Shown here: piece by piece, positions 49,074 through 58,584 of the stretch
Position numbering within the stretch: position 1 is the first letter of the stretch
Layout: every line of letters starts with the position of its first letter
Assembly: GCF_000832985.1 (NCBI RefSeq)
Contig: NZ_CP009920.1
Coordinates: 1,302,001 to 1,366,000 of the forward strand
Direction: 5' to 3'
DNA length: 64,000 nt
DNA from: Priestia megaterium NBRC 15308 = ATCC 14581
GTDB taxonomy: Bacteria > Bacillota > Bacilli > Bacillales > Bacillaceae_H
The notes under the pieces: model-generated
Seen by the model: only the letters and a program-made list of their open reading frames with translations
What the model was told of the DNA's origin: nothing
Database searches by the model: none
Program-made: the position numbers and the translations under genes

Positions 49074-49643
49074 ATGAAGAAATTTTTTAAAATTGGCTGT
49101 CTGGGGTTCATCGTGCTTGTGGCTATTATTATTGTTATTGCAGTAGCTTCAGGTGGTAACGATGATAGCAGTAAAAATACAAGTTCTGGTGGAGACAGCA
49201 AACAAGAAGCGAAAAAGAGCAGTTATACTATGGGTCAAGAAGTTAAGGTTGGAAAGATGAATTATACAGTAAACGATAAATCAACTGCTGATCAAGTTGG
49301 TCCATCATCTTTACCTGAGAAAGCTAGTCAGAAATTCCTTGTAATTGATGTAAAAGTTAAAAACAATGGTAACGAAGCAGTAATGGTTGACTCTAGCTTC
49401 TTCAAACTAAAACGCGGTGGAAAGACATATGAAGCAGATGCTGCGGCTAGTCTTTCTGCAAACCAAGGTGAAGATGGAAATATTACAAACAGCTTTATGG
49501 CACAAGACTTAAATCCAGACTCTGAAATGAGTGGTAAGGTAGTATTTGATGTTACTCCAGAAATTGCTGAAGCTACAGATTTACAATTACAAGTTCAAAC
49601 TGGTGCTTTCGGTACAGAAACAGAGTTAATTAATCTTAAGTAA
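49074..49643 (+). CDS. DUF4352 membrane-anchored surface protein
   Basis: 189 residues. A basic start and one membrane helix (GFIVLVAIIIVIAVASGG) precede a Ser/Lys linker and a DUF4352 Ig-like domain (QKFLVIDVKVKNNGNEAVMV, SFFKLKRGGKTYEAD, SGKVVFDV). A typical lipobox is not present. Such proteins are common in lysogenic-conversion regions; function unknown. Confidence 0.82.
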   Translation: MKKFFKIGCLGFIVLVAIIIVIAVASGGNDDSSKNTSSGGDSKQEAKKSSYTMGQEVKVGKMNYTVNDKSTADQVGPSSLPEKASQKFLVIDVKVKNNGNEAVMVDSSFFKLKRGGKTYEADAAASLSANQGEDGNITNSFMAQDLNPDSEMSGKVVFDVTPEIAEATDLQLQVQTGAFGTETELINLK

Positions 49644-49655
49644 TAAATATTTATA

Positions 49656-49685
49656 GAAAAGCTCTTTTGGGAGGGCTTTTCTTTT
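49656..49685 (+). terminator. Terminator after the DUF4352 gene
   Basis: GAAAAGCTC pairs with GGGCTTTTC (one wobble) and is followed by TTTT on the plus strand. Confidence 0.7.
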
Positions 49686-49730
49686 GACTCAACATACGAA
49701 CATACATTCTTAAAAAGGAGCTGTTTCACT

Positions 49731-50084
49731 ATGACAATTGTTAGCGACCGACTAAAAGAGCTAAGAAAATCTAAAGGTTTATCCATTCAGGAGGCTGCTC
49801 GTAAGGCCAACATATTCAAAAAGAGAATTGAAGAGTATGAAGCTAATATAAAAGTTCCTGACTATGGTCATGCTAGGAGTCTAGCTGATTGTTATCATGT
49901 AACGCTTTGCTATTTAGTTGGGCATACGGATGATCCAACAGAGGTTATTGATGTATCTCACAAATCTAACAAATACGCGGTTCTAAAAGATGAAGATTTC
50001 TCTGAAGAAGATGAATTTCTTATGCGTCGTAGTTTGAGTGAAGTTGTACATTACATGGAATGGTATAAAAACGAGAAGAAATAG
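49731..50084 (+). CDS. XRE HTH regulator next to integrase
   Basis: 117 residues. HTH LSIQEAARKANIFKKRIEEYE near 16-36, then VTLCYLVGHTDD as in CI-type proteins. Located 40 nt before the integrase gene after its own AAAAGGAG site. It could control integrase or act in excision direction; this is inferred from position. Confidence 0.78.
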   Translation: MTIVSDRLKELRKSKGLSIQEAARKANIFKKRIEEYEANIKVPDYGHARSLADCYHVTLCYLVGHTDDPTEVIDVSHKSNKYAVLKDEDFSEEDEFLMRRSLSEVVHYMEWYKNEKK

Positions 50085-50124
50085 CTTATATTATTAATAT
50101 TTTTTTAAAGAGAGGATGATTATT

Positions 50125-51576
50125 ATGCGTACAGCAGTATATGTTCGTGTATCTACAGAGGAACAAGCAAAAGAAGGTTATTCTATTCGCGCTCAAACAG
50201 AGCGTCTAAAAGCGTACTGTCTCTCTCAAGGATGGGAGATAGTTGACTTCTATATCGATGATGGACAAAGTGCTAAAGATATGGAACGTACGAACCTAAA
50301 AAGGATGATTCAGCATATTGAACAAGGATTAATTGAATGTGTCCTGGTATATAAGTTAGACCGGTTAACTCGCTCTGTTTTAGATTTGTACAAGCTACTT
50401 GAAATATTCGATGCTCATGGTTGTAAATTCAAATCAGCTACTGAGGTCTACGATACTACTACAGCTATGGGGCGCATGTTCATTACAATTGTAGCTGCTC
50501 TTGCCCAATGGGAGCGTGAAAACCTAAGTGAACGTGTAAGAATGGGAATGGAGCAAAAAGCCCGTGAAGGTCAATGGGTTATTAATATGGCCCCTTTTGG
50601 ATATGAGTTAGATAAAAAGAATAAAAGTTTGATAATCAATGATAAAGAGGCTGCTATCGTCACTCGAATCTTTAATATGTACTTGTCAGGTAAGGGAATG
50701 AAAAAAATCGCTACAGAATTGAATGCTGTCAACATTCCTACTAAAACCGGAAAAACTTGGTCTGATAACAAAATTGGTTACATCTTAAAGAATCCTACTT
50801 ATGTTGGTACTATCCGTTATAATTATCGTGTACACAATGATCAATATTTTGAGGTAGAAAATGCAGTGCCAGCAATCATTGATCGTGTTACGTTTGAAAA
50901 AGTACAAAGTGTAGCTACAGCAAGGAAAAAAGTTCACCCTAAAGCAGCTACAAGTGAATTTATATTTTCTGGCACCATAAAGTGTGCCAAATGTGGAGCT
51001 CCCTTTTCTGGCAAGTATGGGTACTCCAAACGTGGCGAAAAAATTCATCGCCCTCGCTCTTATTATTGTTCAAAGCAAATTTTAGGATTATGTACACAGC
51101 GTAATATATCAGAACGTTTCATTGAGCATCATTTTCTTAAATATTTACAAGATATCGAGATTGATCAGGATCAAATTAAAAATGTGGAACCTACCAATGA
51201 ACAAAAAGATATTCAACAACAAATTATGCTTTTAGAAAAAGACTTGCGTGCAATTGAGCAACGTCGAAAAAAGTGGCAATACGCCTGGGTTAATAATATG
51301 ATTGATGATGATGATTTTGCAGCACGTATGGAAGAGGAAAATCAAACGGAAGTAAAAATCCAAGAAGAATTAAATAATATTCAGCCTGTAGCTAATTCAA
51401 TGGATCCTGTTGAATTTAAAACCATTTTAAAAGATATTCGTACAAACTGGAATTCTCTAACGGCCATTGAGAAAAAGATGATGTTGCAAATGTTAGTCAA
51501 AAAAATGGTGGTCGATAAGATTAGTCCAAAACCAAAAGTTGATAGTGTAGAAATCGTCGAAATCGAATTTAACTAG
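50125..51576 (+). CDS. int: Large serine recombinase, prophage integrase
   Basis: 483 residues from ATG 50125 (AGAGAGG nine bases upstream; an ATG at 50116 lies too near it). Catalytic domain: MRTAVYVRVSTEEQAKEG with the nucleophilic Ser, YKLDRLTRSVLDLYKLL and AQWERENLSERV. Then a recombinase domain (APFGYELDKK, YILKNPTYVGTIRY) and zinc ribbon (CAKCGAPFSG... YYCSKQ), then coiled coil. It catalyses attP x attB recombination inside comGA. The gene ends 40 nt from the attR core. Confidence 0.93.
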   Translation: MRTAVYVRVSTEEQAKEGYSIRAQTERLKAYCLSQGWEIVDFYIDDGQSAKDMERTNLKRMIQHIEQGLIECVLVYKLDRLTRSVLDLYKLLEIFDAHGCKFKSATEVYDTTTAMGRMFITIVAALAQWERENLSERVRMGMEQKAREGQWVINMAPFGYELDKKNKSLIINDKEAAIVTRIFNMYLSGKGMKKIATELNAVNIPTKTGKTWSDNKIGYILKNPTYVGTIRYNYRVHNDQYFEVENAVPAIIDRVTFEKVQSVATARKKVHPKAATSEFIFSGTIKCAKCGAPFSGKYGYSKRGEKIHRPRSYYCSKQILGLCTQRNISERFIEHHFLKYLQDIEIDQDQIKNVEPTNEQKDIQQQIMLLEKDLRAIEQRRKKWQYAWVNNMIDDDDFAARMEEENQTEVKIQEELNNIQPVANSMDPVEFKTILKDIRTNWNSLTAIEKKMMLQMLVKKMVVDKISPKPKVDSVEIVEIEFN

Positions 51577-51596
51577 GCGATTTCTTAACGTGCATT

Positions 51597-51636
51597 GTCC
51601 TATTATCAAAACAGAATGTCCGGTAAGCGCTGCTCT
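51597..51636. other. attR: attR of the prophage
   Basis: Phage half GTCCTATTATCA (51597-51608) and ACAGAA (51611-51616), core TGT 51617-51619, then host comGA. Combined with attL it rebuilds a dyad-symmetric attP. Confidence 0.85.
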
Positions 51637-52314
51637 CACAGCAATTTTGGCAGTCTCACTATCTCTTATTTCTCCCACCATGATAATGTCTGGGTCATGG
51701 CGCAATATAGCTTTTAAACCAGTCGTGTACGTAATCCCTGCCCGTTCATTTACCTGTACTTGAAGGACGGTTTCGCTCGGTTTTTCAATAGGATCTTCTA
51801 ATGTAATAACATTTCGATTAAAAAGGTGCTTTACTTCGTGTAAAAGAGTATATAGAGTAGTGGTTTTACCTGATCCTGTAGGACCGGTAAAAATAATTAA
51901 TCCATGAGAGAATTTCAAGAGAGAAATAAGCTTTTTAGTATGTTCAGGAAAAAGAGATAAATGTTTGAGAGATGTAGATTGTTGATGAGGCAAAAGCCGA
52001 ATAACAAGACTTTCATCATGAGAAGTAGGAAGAGTTGATAAACGCAAATTTACTTGATAGTGATCAATGGAAGTGGTCAATGCACCATTTTGAGGTTTTC
52101 TGCGCTCGCCAATATCCATTCCTCCTAAAAATTTAAAATGCGAAATGAGCCGTTCAGACATTTCCTTTGAAATAACCCTCTTTAAAATAAGCTCTTGGTC
52201 AATTCGCAGCTGAATCACAGCATCTTTCTTTCGGGGCACAATATGCACATCAGAACTTCGGCACTCATATGCATCTCGTATAACGTAAGTAGCAAACTGT
52301 TCAATTTCGGTCAA
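51617..52314 (-). pseudogene. comGA: comGA 5' part, separated by prophage
   Basis: N-terminal two thirds of the competence traffic ATPase. TTG start at 52314 with AAGGAG upstream. Visible motifs are SSDVHIVPR, Walker A TGPTGSGKTTT, Asp box TLEDPIE and Walker B HDPDIIMVGEIRD. The frame runs on into phage DNA to 51493 with unrelated residues and overlaps the integrase end in antisense. Without its C-terminal third the product is probably inactive. Confidence 0.9.
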
Positions 52315-52508
52315 ACGATCATCACTCCTTTATTTGTAATCAAGATGATTGGTAAAACATCTAGAAACAGTAATTTCGACCTTTTTCGAGATTTTCCTCC
52401 TTCTTTTTTCATTTTTTATAATTTTTTAGTATACGCTTCTTTTCTTCGCTTCAGTCCTTGTACACGATGTACAACTTCTGTACATCTCTAAACGACTACA
52501 TAAAAAAA

Positions 52509-52537
52509 GACAACGTGATGTAAAACTCGACGCTGTC
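52509..52537 (-). terminator. Terminator of mgsR
   Basis: GACAGCG and CGTTGTC (minus strand, one wobble pair) with a long loop and a run of seven T. The rest of the comGA upstream gap (52315-52582) should hold the comG promoter; no clear ComK box pair was recognised. Confidence 0.65.
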
Positions 52538-52582
52538 GTTTTATTCATTATTTACTGAATTGAGCTTCTTCATCATGTACGC

Positions 52583-52966
52583 TTACACAACTAGAGAAGC
52601 AAGACTTGTTTTTTTCTTGACTAAATTTTTAAGAGCAGATTCGTTATAGCCTACTACAAGCTTTTTACCATCTGTTAAAATTGGTCGGCGAAGCAAACGA
52701 GGATGTTCAATTAATAGATTGACCACTTCTGATAGCGTCATGCTATCCACATCAACATTTAACTTTTTATATTCTTGACTTCTTTTAGCAAGAAGTTCAT
52801 CCATCCCTTCTGTTGTCATAGAAAGAAGTTCAAGCATTTCTTTATGAGTAGGTGTTTCTCTAAATAAATGACGCTCTTTAAAATTTACATCTTCCTTCAC
52901 TAGCCACTTTTTCGTTTTACGACAAGATGTACAGCTCGGGTACGTATAAAATTTAATTTCTTCCAT
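52583..52966 (-). CDS. mgsR: Spx/MgsR family transcription regulator
   Basis: 127 residues from ATG 52966 after GGGAGGG. ArsC-like fold with redox CxxC (YPSCTSCRKTKKWL) and RLLRRPILTDGKKLVVGY. In B. subtilis mgsR (yqgZ) lies at this place and controls part of the general stress regulon through RNA polymerase alpha binding. Confidence 0.87.
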   Translation of the reverse strand: MEEIKFYTYPSCTSCRKTKKWLVKEDVNFKERHLFRETPTHKEMLELLSMTTEGMDELLAKRSQEYKKLNVDVDSMTLSEVVNLLIEHPRLLRRPILTDGKKLVVGYNESALKNLVKKKTSLASLVV

Positions 52967-53228
52967 ATGAAACCCTCCCGTTTTTTTAGTTATAGATTGT
53001 TTATATACATTGTACACGTTTTGTATAACTTTTGTATATTATTTTGCACATGTTTTGTATAACTTTTTTTCTTCTGTCGTATTTCAAGGAAAAGATAGCG
53101 TTTTCAGGAAAGAAAGGATGTATTATAATGGAAAAGTATCGATATAGTTTCATAAGTGCTTTCTAGTGCTTACACAGCGATGACATTCATCATGACACTA
53201 ACTAAGTTTGATAAAGGAGGAAATGGAC

Positions 53229-53465
53229 GTGGAACGAATGTACCGTGTAATGGGGTTCTGGACAGCAATTTTCACTGTAATGTTTTACCTCGGTCACATG
53301 CATAAGACTTCTTTACTCTTTTTAGCTCAAACAGGCTTTTTTGTAATTCTTAGTTATTTAAAGCTGTCTGAAAGAATGTACATTTACGTTTTCGGAGCAT
53401 ATTTGACCGTCTTTTTTGTGGGGTTCACGTACTGGTCAACTTTTATGATGACACCAGGACAGTAA
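53229..53465 (+). CDS. yqgY: YqgY family (DUF2626) membrane protein
   Basis: 78 residues from GTG 53229 with AAGGAGG upstream. Three hydrophobic helices (FWTAIFTVMFYLG, LLFLAQTGFFVILSYL, VFGAYLTVFFVGFTYW). Gene order as in B. subtilis. Function unknown. Followed by a terminator. Confidence 0.82.
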   Translation: MERMYRVMGFWTAIFTVMFYLGHMHKTSLLFLAQTGFFVILSYLKLSERMYIYVFGAYLTVFFVGFTYWSTFMMTPGQ

Positions 53466-53469
53466 AGAG

Positions 53470-53496
53470 AAAAGCGATGGGCTTCCATCGCTTTTT
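53470..53496. terminator. Terminator between yqgY and yqgX
   Basis: AAAGCGATGG, loop GCTT, CCATCGCTTTTT. It serves yqgY on the plus strand and probably yqgX on the minus strand. Confidence 0.8.
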
Positions 53497-53502
53497 GTAT
53501 TC

Positions 53503-54135
53503 TTAAAAACCATTTAGGAAAGGATTTTGATCCATTTCGTGTCCCACAGTTGTTTCAGGTCCGTGACCGCTTAGTACAAGCGTATCTTCTGGAAGGGACA
53601 GCAATTTCGATTCGATGCTTTCTAACAGCTGAGCTTGATTGCCTCCAGGTAAATCTGTGCGTCCAATGCCGCCTGCAAAAAGCGCGTCACCAGATACTAC
53701 AAAGTTACCCGGTTTAAAATAATATGAAACGCTACCCGGAGAATGGCCAGGCGTTTCGTACACCTCAAATTGGAATGAGCCAATTGTTAAATTGCCTTCG
53801 ATTGAAATAATATCAGTTGCATCTGGAGCCGTAATTTCTCCTAAATCAAAAAATTTCGAACCGTTTAAATCACTATTATGAAGCCATTCTTTTTCATTTT
53901 TATGTACATAAAGCGGGATAGAGTAGTGATTCATCACTTCATCTACTCCTCCAATGTGATCAAAATGAGCGTGTGTCAACAAAATAGCCAACGGTTTATA
54001 CGTTTGTTTTTCTAGAAATTCAACGAGCTGTTTCCCCTGAGCTCCCGGGTCAAAAACTAAACACTCTTTTTTTTCGTTAGCAACGACATAACAATTCGTT
54101 TGAATAGGTCCTAGCGGTATACGATGATAGTTCAT
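53503..54135 (-). CDS. yqgX: Metallo-beta-lactamase fold hydrolase YqgX
   Basis: 210 residues. LLTHAHFDHIGGVDEV gives the HxHxDH metal site near 55-60, YETPGHSPGSVSY and SGDALFAGGIGRTDLPGG the second site, and LSGHGPETTVGHE the end. This is the glyoxalase II-like group; substrate not established. Confidence 0.88.
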   Translation of the reverse strand: MNYHRIPLGPIQTNCYVVANEKKECLVFDPGAQGKQLVEFLEKQTYKPLAILLTHAHFDHIGGVDEVMNHYSIPLYVHKNEKEWLHNSDLNGSKFFDLGEITAPDATDIISIEGNLTIGSFQFEVYETPGHSPGSVSYYFKPGNFVVSGDALFAGGIGRTDLPGGNQAQLLESIESKLLSLPEDTLVLSGHGPETTVGHEMDQNPFLNGF

Positions 54136-54343
54136 AATGTATCCTCCTTGTAAAATTTATTTCCGTTATATGCATTATCATACACACATCATCTTATAAA
54201 TGAAAGTAAGGACCTTTCTAAGCTAATAAGACGAAAGAAAGATTGGTTTTCATCTCGACAAACGGTTAGAAAAGTTTTACAATTGAAGGGATAAGCTAAT
54301 GATAGCGCTTTAATTTTAAGTTACCTAAAGGAGGTTTCTTCGA

Positions 54344-54520
54344 GTGGGTCTTATGATTATTTTTGCACTAACAACATTGCTAGGCGTATTTGCAGCTATT
54401 TCATCTTTTAGAAATAAAAACATATTAGGCATTGGTTTTTCGGTACTAACATTCGGTGTGTTCGGATGGTTTACCGTGATGACCATTATACATCACGGTT
54501 ATCCGGCGGTACATCATTAA
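54344..54520 (+). CDS. yqgW: YqgW family (DUF2759) membrane protein
   Basis: 58 residues from GTG 54344 after AAAGGAGG. Two hydrophobic helices (MIIFALTTLLGVFAAISSF and GIGFSVLTFGVFGWFTVMTI). Position between yqgX and yqgT as in B. subtilis. Function unknown. Confidence 0.78.
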   Translation: MGLMIIFALTTLLGVFAAISSFRNKNILGIGFSVLTFGVFGWFTVMTIIHHGYPAVHH

Positions 54521-54556
54521 AAAAGCCACGCAAAGCATATGCTTTGCGTGGCTTTT
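54521..54556. terminator. Bidirectional terminator between yqgW and yqgT
   Basis: Perfect 18-bp palindromic arms (AAAAGCCACGCAAAGCAT and its complement) with T runs on both strands. Confidence 0.88.
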
Positions 54557-55458
54557 CAAATAGATAGATATTCCATTGCCGCAACTAAAATAGCTTTAGT
54601 CGGATTATATACGCGCGATATTTGAGATAGAGGCAGCGGATTAATTCCTTTCCCCAGTTCTAAAGTGAACCCTAGCTTTTTCTTTTCTAAAATAAACCAA
54701 TCCTTAAATCCAGCGTGACTATCAATCGTTTTGACTGCTTTATAACCGCTTACCCTTTCAAAATAATTGGCTATTTCCTCCGCTTCCTTCGGCTCTTCAT
54801 TCATATACCCCCAGTAAAATTCTTCTCCTTGGGTATGTAAAGCTATCACACAATCAAAATCATGACGCTCAACGAGTTTTACCATTGCCTGCGCTTCAGG
54901 TTCAGACAGAGATTCATAGCCTGGAAAGTCCCGATAATGTGGAGCTTTAGGTTCTTTGCGCTTTTTTTCAATTTCCCAATAAGCCGGAAACTGATTGTTT
55001 AAGTCTACCCCTCGGATATTTGCTTTCCAGCTTTGAAAATCAGGAAAATCTCTTCCTATTTTAGAAAGAAAAGACGCATAAGGTTCACTTACAGCAGGAC
55101 CTTTTAAGACCAAATCTACTCCGTCTGGATTAACAATCGGAACCGCAGAAAGCGTAATTTGATTAAAAAGAGCTCTTGCTTCCTGCCCGTTCAACGCCTT
55201 GTCGTAATGAAGAGCAGCTAAATAATCTTCAACAAACTGTAGAAGAACATTTGTCGTAATCCATTCATTGGCATGAAAAGACGCATTAATATGAACCTTT
55301 CTTTCTCCGTTTCCAATTAAAATATGAGGAATCGGCTTTCCAAGCACGCTGCACCCTATCCATTCAAGAGAACCATAGGGGTAGTACGTCAAAAGTGTTT
55401 GGATATCTTGTATTGTTCGCATGTAATCGTAGGGCTTTTGAATATCTACAATTTGCAT
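54556..55458 (-). CDS. yqgT: M14 peptidase, gamma-D-glutamyl-diamino acid endopeptidase YqgT
   Basis: 300 residues from ATG 55458 (AAGGAG eight bases upstream). HINASFHANEWIT contains the HxxE zinc pair; VIALHTQGEEFYW the third His; FTLELGKGINPL the catalytic Glu. It should cut the gamma-D-Glu-meso-DAP bond of cell-wall peptides. No signal peptide is seen, as in B. subtilis YqgT. Confidence 0.85.
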   Translation of the reverse strand: MQIVDIQKPYDYMRTIQDIQTLLTYYPYGSLEWIGCSVLGKPIPHILIGNGERKVHINASFHANEWITTNVLLQFVEDYLAALHYDKALNGQEARALFNQITLSAVPIVNPDGVDLVLKGPAVSEPYASFLSKIGRDFPDFQSWKANIRGVDLNNQFPAYWEIEKKRKEPKAPHYRDFPGYESLSEPEAQAMVKLVERHDFDCVIALHTQGEEFYWGYMNEEPKEAEEIANYFERVSGYKAVKTIDSHAGFKDWFILEKKKLGFTLELGKGINPLPLSQISRVYNPTKAILVAAMEYLSI

Positions 55459-55510
55459 AATCTTCACTCCTTTACACTATGTATATGTAAAGATTGAAAA
55501 GATGCATGAT

Positions 55511-55547
55511 AAAAAAGCGCTTTGACTAAATGTCAAAGCGCTTTTTT
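55511..55547. terminator. Bidirectional terminator between glcK and yqgT
   Basis: AAAAAAGCGCTTTGAC, loop TAAAT, GTCAAAGCGCTTTTTT: perfect 16-bp arms with T runs. Confidence 0.88.
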
Positions 55548-55569
55548 ATCTCAGTTAGATTCTTGCTTA

Positions 55570-56538
55570 TTATTCAAAATAAGATTTAACTAACCAAGCT
55601 CCTCCAATAATTCCCGCATCGTTTCCTAAAGTAGCGATTGCTAGTTCAGCACCTTGCGCTACGCGAGGAAATGCAAAACGTTTGAAATAATCTCTTACCG
55701 GTGCAAGTAATACCTCGCCTGCACGAGACACACCGCCGCCTAGAACGATCTTCTCAGGATTTAATGCATTAGCAGAGTTTGCTAGTGCTAGACCTAAATG
55801 AAAAGCAACTTTATCTACAACATGCATAGCTAACTCGTCTTTTGAACGAGCTGCATCAAATACATCTTTAGATGTAACTTGTCCATTTTGTTCTAACACT
55901 TTGCGAAGCTCACTTGGTTTGTCCGTTTCCGTTAATTCTTCCATTGTTAAACGTACAATTCCAGTTGCTGAAGCAATTGTTTCTAAACAGCCGGTTTTGC
56001 CGCAGTTACACGGTGCCCCGCCTTCAGGAATAGAAGTAATGTGCCCGATCTCACCAGCGGCTCCATTTACGCCTTGTACAATTTCACCGTTTGCAATGAC
56101 GCCACCGCCAACGCCTGTGCCAAGCGTAACGCACAGTAAATCTTTTGCTCCGTCTCCAGCACCCTTCCACATTTCTCCAATCGCTGCAATGTTTGCATCA
56201 TTGTCTACTACAACAGGAAGAGAAGTTTCTACTTCCAAGATATCTTTGATAGGGAATTTTTCCCAACCTAAATTGACAGCTACTTCAATCGAACCGTTTG
56301 CAAAGTTAACAGGCCCCGGTGCACCAATACCAATTCCTACTAACCTTGATTTTACTTCTCCAAGATCGTTTAACTTTTTATCAATTGCTTTTGCAATATC
56401 CGTTGGAATTTTACGGCCTTGCTCGCTCACATCCGTATTAATTTCCCACTTGTGAATGATTTCTCCATAATGATTAATAAAGGCCATTTTTATTGTTGTA
56501 CCGCCTAAATCAACTCCAACTAACCATTTGTCATCCAT
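55570..56538 (-). CDS. glcK: Glucokinase GlcK (ROK family)
   Basis: 322 residues from ATG 56538, which aligns with the B. subtilis start ([20 protein letters not shown]) and has AAGG 10 bases upstream. ROK motifs: [20 protein letters not shown], and the zinc site [10 protein letters not shown]...[11 protein letters not shown]. It phosphorylates intracellular glucose with ATP. Overlap with yqgQ is typical. Confidence 0.92.
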   Translation of the reverse strand: MDDKWLVGVDLGGTTIKMAFINHYGEIIHKWEINTDVSEQGRKIPTDIAKAIDKKLNDLGEVKSRLVGIGIGAPGPVNFANGSIEVAVNLGWEKFPIKDILEVETSLPVVVDNDANIAAIGEMWKGAGDGAKDLLCVTLGTGVGGGVIANGEIVQGVNGAAGEIGHITSIPEGGAPCNCGKTGCLETIASATGIVRLTMEELTETDKPSELRKVLEQNGQVTSKDVFDAARSKDELAMHVVDKVAFHLGLALANSANALNPEKIVLGGGVSRAGEVLLAPVRDYFKRFAFPRVAQGAELAIATLGNDAGIIGGAWLVKSYFE

Positions 56539-56540
56539 GT

Positions 56541-56747
56541 TCATTCATCCTTTTTCTCTTTTTGTTGTTTTAACTCTCGACGAAGCAAAAGAATTGCCAT
56601 TTGGTAATCACGTACATCAATCAAGTTAGACTGATATAACTCTTTTACTTCCGCTTCCATCAGCTCTAAATCAGCAATACGATCGCCCACGTATATAAAA
56701 ATGCCGAAGGACTTTAATAATTGTTGTACATCATATAACGTATTCAT
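56541..56747 (-). CDS. yqgQ: YqgQ family (DUF910) protein
   Basis: 68 residues: [26 protein letters not shown] and [21 protein letters not shown] small helical protein probably binding nucleic acid, always encoded before glcK in Bacillus. Function unproven. Confidence 0.88.
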   Translation of the reverse strand: MNTLYDVQQLLKSFGIFIYVGDRIADLELMEAEVKELYQSNLIDVRDYQMAILLLRRELKQQKEKKDE

Positions 56748-56928
56748 TCTGTCACCTTTATCCTATTTTTTAGGTGATATGATTCATTTATTTTGAGATA
56801 ACTCAACAGTCATTCAGTCATAAACAGCGGCCGTATTTAACGCCCACTGCTAGGTCTACATATTAATATTCTAGTAAACGTTCTCACAATAGTAAAGTAT
56901 AAAATATTAAATTCGTCATTCAACAGTT

Positions 56929-58449
56929 TTAATTTCCTATCTCTTGCTTCAGCTTTTCGTATTTTTCATTTTGCGGTTCAAGCGCAATTGCTTTATCGAT
57001 ATTTTGTGTGGCCGCTGGAATATCATTCAGTTTCATATTCACCAGAGCTAAATTGTAATACGCCTCATGAAAAGTTGAATCATACTTTACAGCTTGATTC
57101 AATTGCTGTTTAGCTTCTTTATAATTTTCAAGATAAAATTCTGCGTTAGCACTGACGAAATAAACGTTACTATTTCCTGTTCCTTTTTCAACAAAAAGCT
57201 TAATGGCATCTTTTGCTTCTTCATACTGCTTCTGCTGAAGATACGTGGCCGCTACGCTAAGTGCATAGGGCTCATCTTGATAAACAGAACGCTCATGATA
57301 TCCATAAAAAAGCAGACTTCCTACTAATAAAAGCGTGCAAATGAAAGCCGGAATCTGAACATACAGCTTTTTTTGTTTCGGTAAACTGACGATGCTCGCA
57401 GCTAAAAATCCGCCAACCAAACCGCCAATATGCCCTGCATTATCGACGTTCGGCGCAACAAATCCAAAAATCAAGTTAATCACAATGATGACAATGAAAC
57501 TCGATCCCATTGTTCGAAAAAAGAAGCGTGGATTTGTTCTTGCTAAAAACAGTAAAGCTCCAAAGCAACCGAAAATGGCCCCTGAGGCTCCTGCGGAAAT
57601 GGACGTATTCCATATAAAACTTCCTAGAGATCCTGCAAACCCGGCAAATATATAAATAAAGACAAAACGCCCGCTGCCATATATCCTCTCTACAACCGTT
57701 CCTAAATAATACAGGGCTACACTATTCATAAGCAAATGCAGAAGTCCTATATGCAAAATTATAGGTGTAAAAAAACGCCACCATTCGCCTTCCATAATTA
57801 AGGGGTTGTATTTAGCTCCGTATTGAATCAGAGTGAGCGTATTTTGTGTACTGCTCTTCCATTCCAGAAATAGAAACATTAAGATTTGCAGCGCTAAAAA
57901 TATATATGTAAAAATAGGCTTCCCGTATCCAGCTATTTGCTGTTCTTCGCTTTGCTTTTTCTGTACAAAAAGCACAATTTTATGTTTCCACTGCTCTATT
58001 CGCTGTGCTTCTTCTTCGGAAGAGAAATTGTCTGCGCTTTCTAATATAAGACCCAGCCGTTCGAATAGAGGTTCATAAGCGCTTGCTTTCTCTGCCGTTA
58101 ATTGTTCAACGTAACTATTCACCTTAGAGGGACTTGGCGTACTTTCTAAGGACTGCTCTGTATAAAAAGGATCAAAATCAGCAAAGTAAATCGTGTTAAG
58201 AGTAAGCGTTGATTTACCTCTTTGCTTTCGCAAATTCTCAGCTCTTTGTAATGCATACAATACATCTTTTTGCTGCTCAACGGCTGATTTAAAATTTCGG
58301 CGGACTATGCGGACAATTGACTTATCTTTGCGATGCGAAGATTGAAACCATAGCTCTGAAGCATCAGCTTTCATCGAAATCAACTCATATGAAGAATGGC
58401 CAAGCAATTGCTGTGCCAGCTGCAAATAATAAAAATCTTGCCTAGACAA
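56929..58449 (-). CDS. gluP: Rhomboid protease GluP/YqgP with TPR domain
   Basis: 506 residues. Soluble N-terminal 175 residues, then rhomboid core of about seven membrane helices with catalytic SAGASGAIFG (Ser) and NAGHIGGLVGG (His). The C-terminus has two TPR repeats (FYLENYKEAKQQLNQAVKYD and AYYNLALVNMKLNDIPAATQ). An intramembrane protease; YqgP in B. subtilis takes part in membrane protein quality control. Confidence 0.92.
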   Translation of the reverse strand: MSRQDFYYLQLAQQLLGHSSYELISMKADASELWFQSSHRKDKSIVRIVRRNFKSAVEQQKDVLYALQRAENLRKQRGKSTLTLNTIYFADFDPFYTEQSLESTPSPSKVNSYVEQLTAEKASAYEPLFERLGLILESADNFSSEEEAQRIEQWKHKIVLFVQKKQSEEQQIAGYGKPIFTYIFLALQILMFLFLEWKSSTQNTLTLIQYGAKYNPLIMEGEWWRFFTPIILHIGLLHLLMNSVALYYLGTVVERIYGSGRFVFIYIFAGFAGSLGSFIWNTSISAGASGAIFGCFGALLFLARTNPRFFFRTMGSSFIVIIVINLIFGFVAPNVDNAGHIGGLVGGFLAASIVSLPKQKKLYVQIPAFICTLLLVGSLLFYGYHERSVYQDEPYALSVAATYLQQKQYEEAKDAIKLFVEKGTGNSNVYFVSANAEFYLENYKEAKQQLNQAVKYDSTFHEAYYNLALVNMKLNDIPAATQNIDKAIALEPQNEKYEKLKQEIGN

Positions 58450-58533
58450 ATAGTCACCTCCTCATACTCTCTATATGTAAAGATGGCAGAAAGCCAGGAA
58501 AAAAGCAACGATTTTCCCTTTTTCTTTTTCTAC

Positions 58534-58569
58534 AAAAAAACACCTTACAGGTCTGTAAGGTGTTTTTTT
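58534..58569. terminator. Bidirectional terminator between yqgO and gluP
   Basis: AAAAAAACACCTTACA, loop GGTC, TGTAAGGTGTTTTTTT: perfect stem with T runs. Confidence 0.88.
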
Positions 58570-58584
58570 ATGTATCTTTCGCTC

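Larger units (their letters stand above)
4114..51619. mobile_element. Complete prophage with contractile tail, integrated in comGA
   Basis: About 47.5 kb bounded by a TGT core in attL (4114-4116) and attR (51617-51619). It holds all expected modules: serine integrase, CI/Cro, replication, recombination, terminase, portal, capsid, sheath, tube, tape measure, baseplate and lysis. The tail set (LysM XkdP-like, XkdQ, XkdR, XkdS, XkdT) and sheath indicate a myovirus. No obvious disabling mutation was seen in structural genes, so it may be inducible. Accessory cassettes are at both ends and between tail and lysis genes. Confidence 0.93.

Noticed and set aside
49074-49643. Lipoprotein call for the DUF4352 protein
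   Set aside because: The only N-terminal Cys lies before the hydrophobic helix, so there is no valid lipobox; described as membrane-anchored instead.
51493-51616. Reading-through frame of the comGA 5' part into phage DNA
   Set aside because: The last 40 or so residues are encoded by the reverse strand of the integrase gene end; a chance extension, not a domain.
52315-52582. ComK box pair upstream of comGA
   Set aside because: Many A and T runs are present but no convincing AAAA-N5-TTTT pair with proper spacing on the comGA strand.
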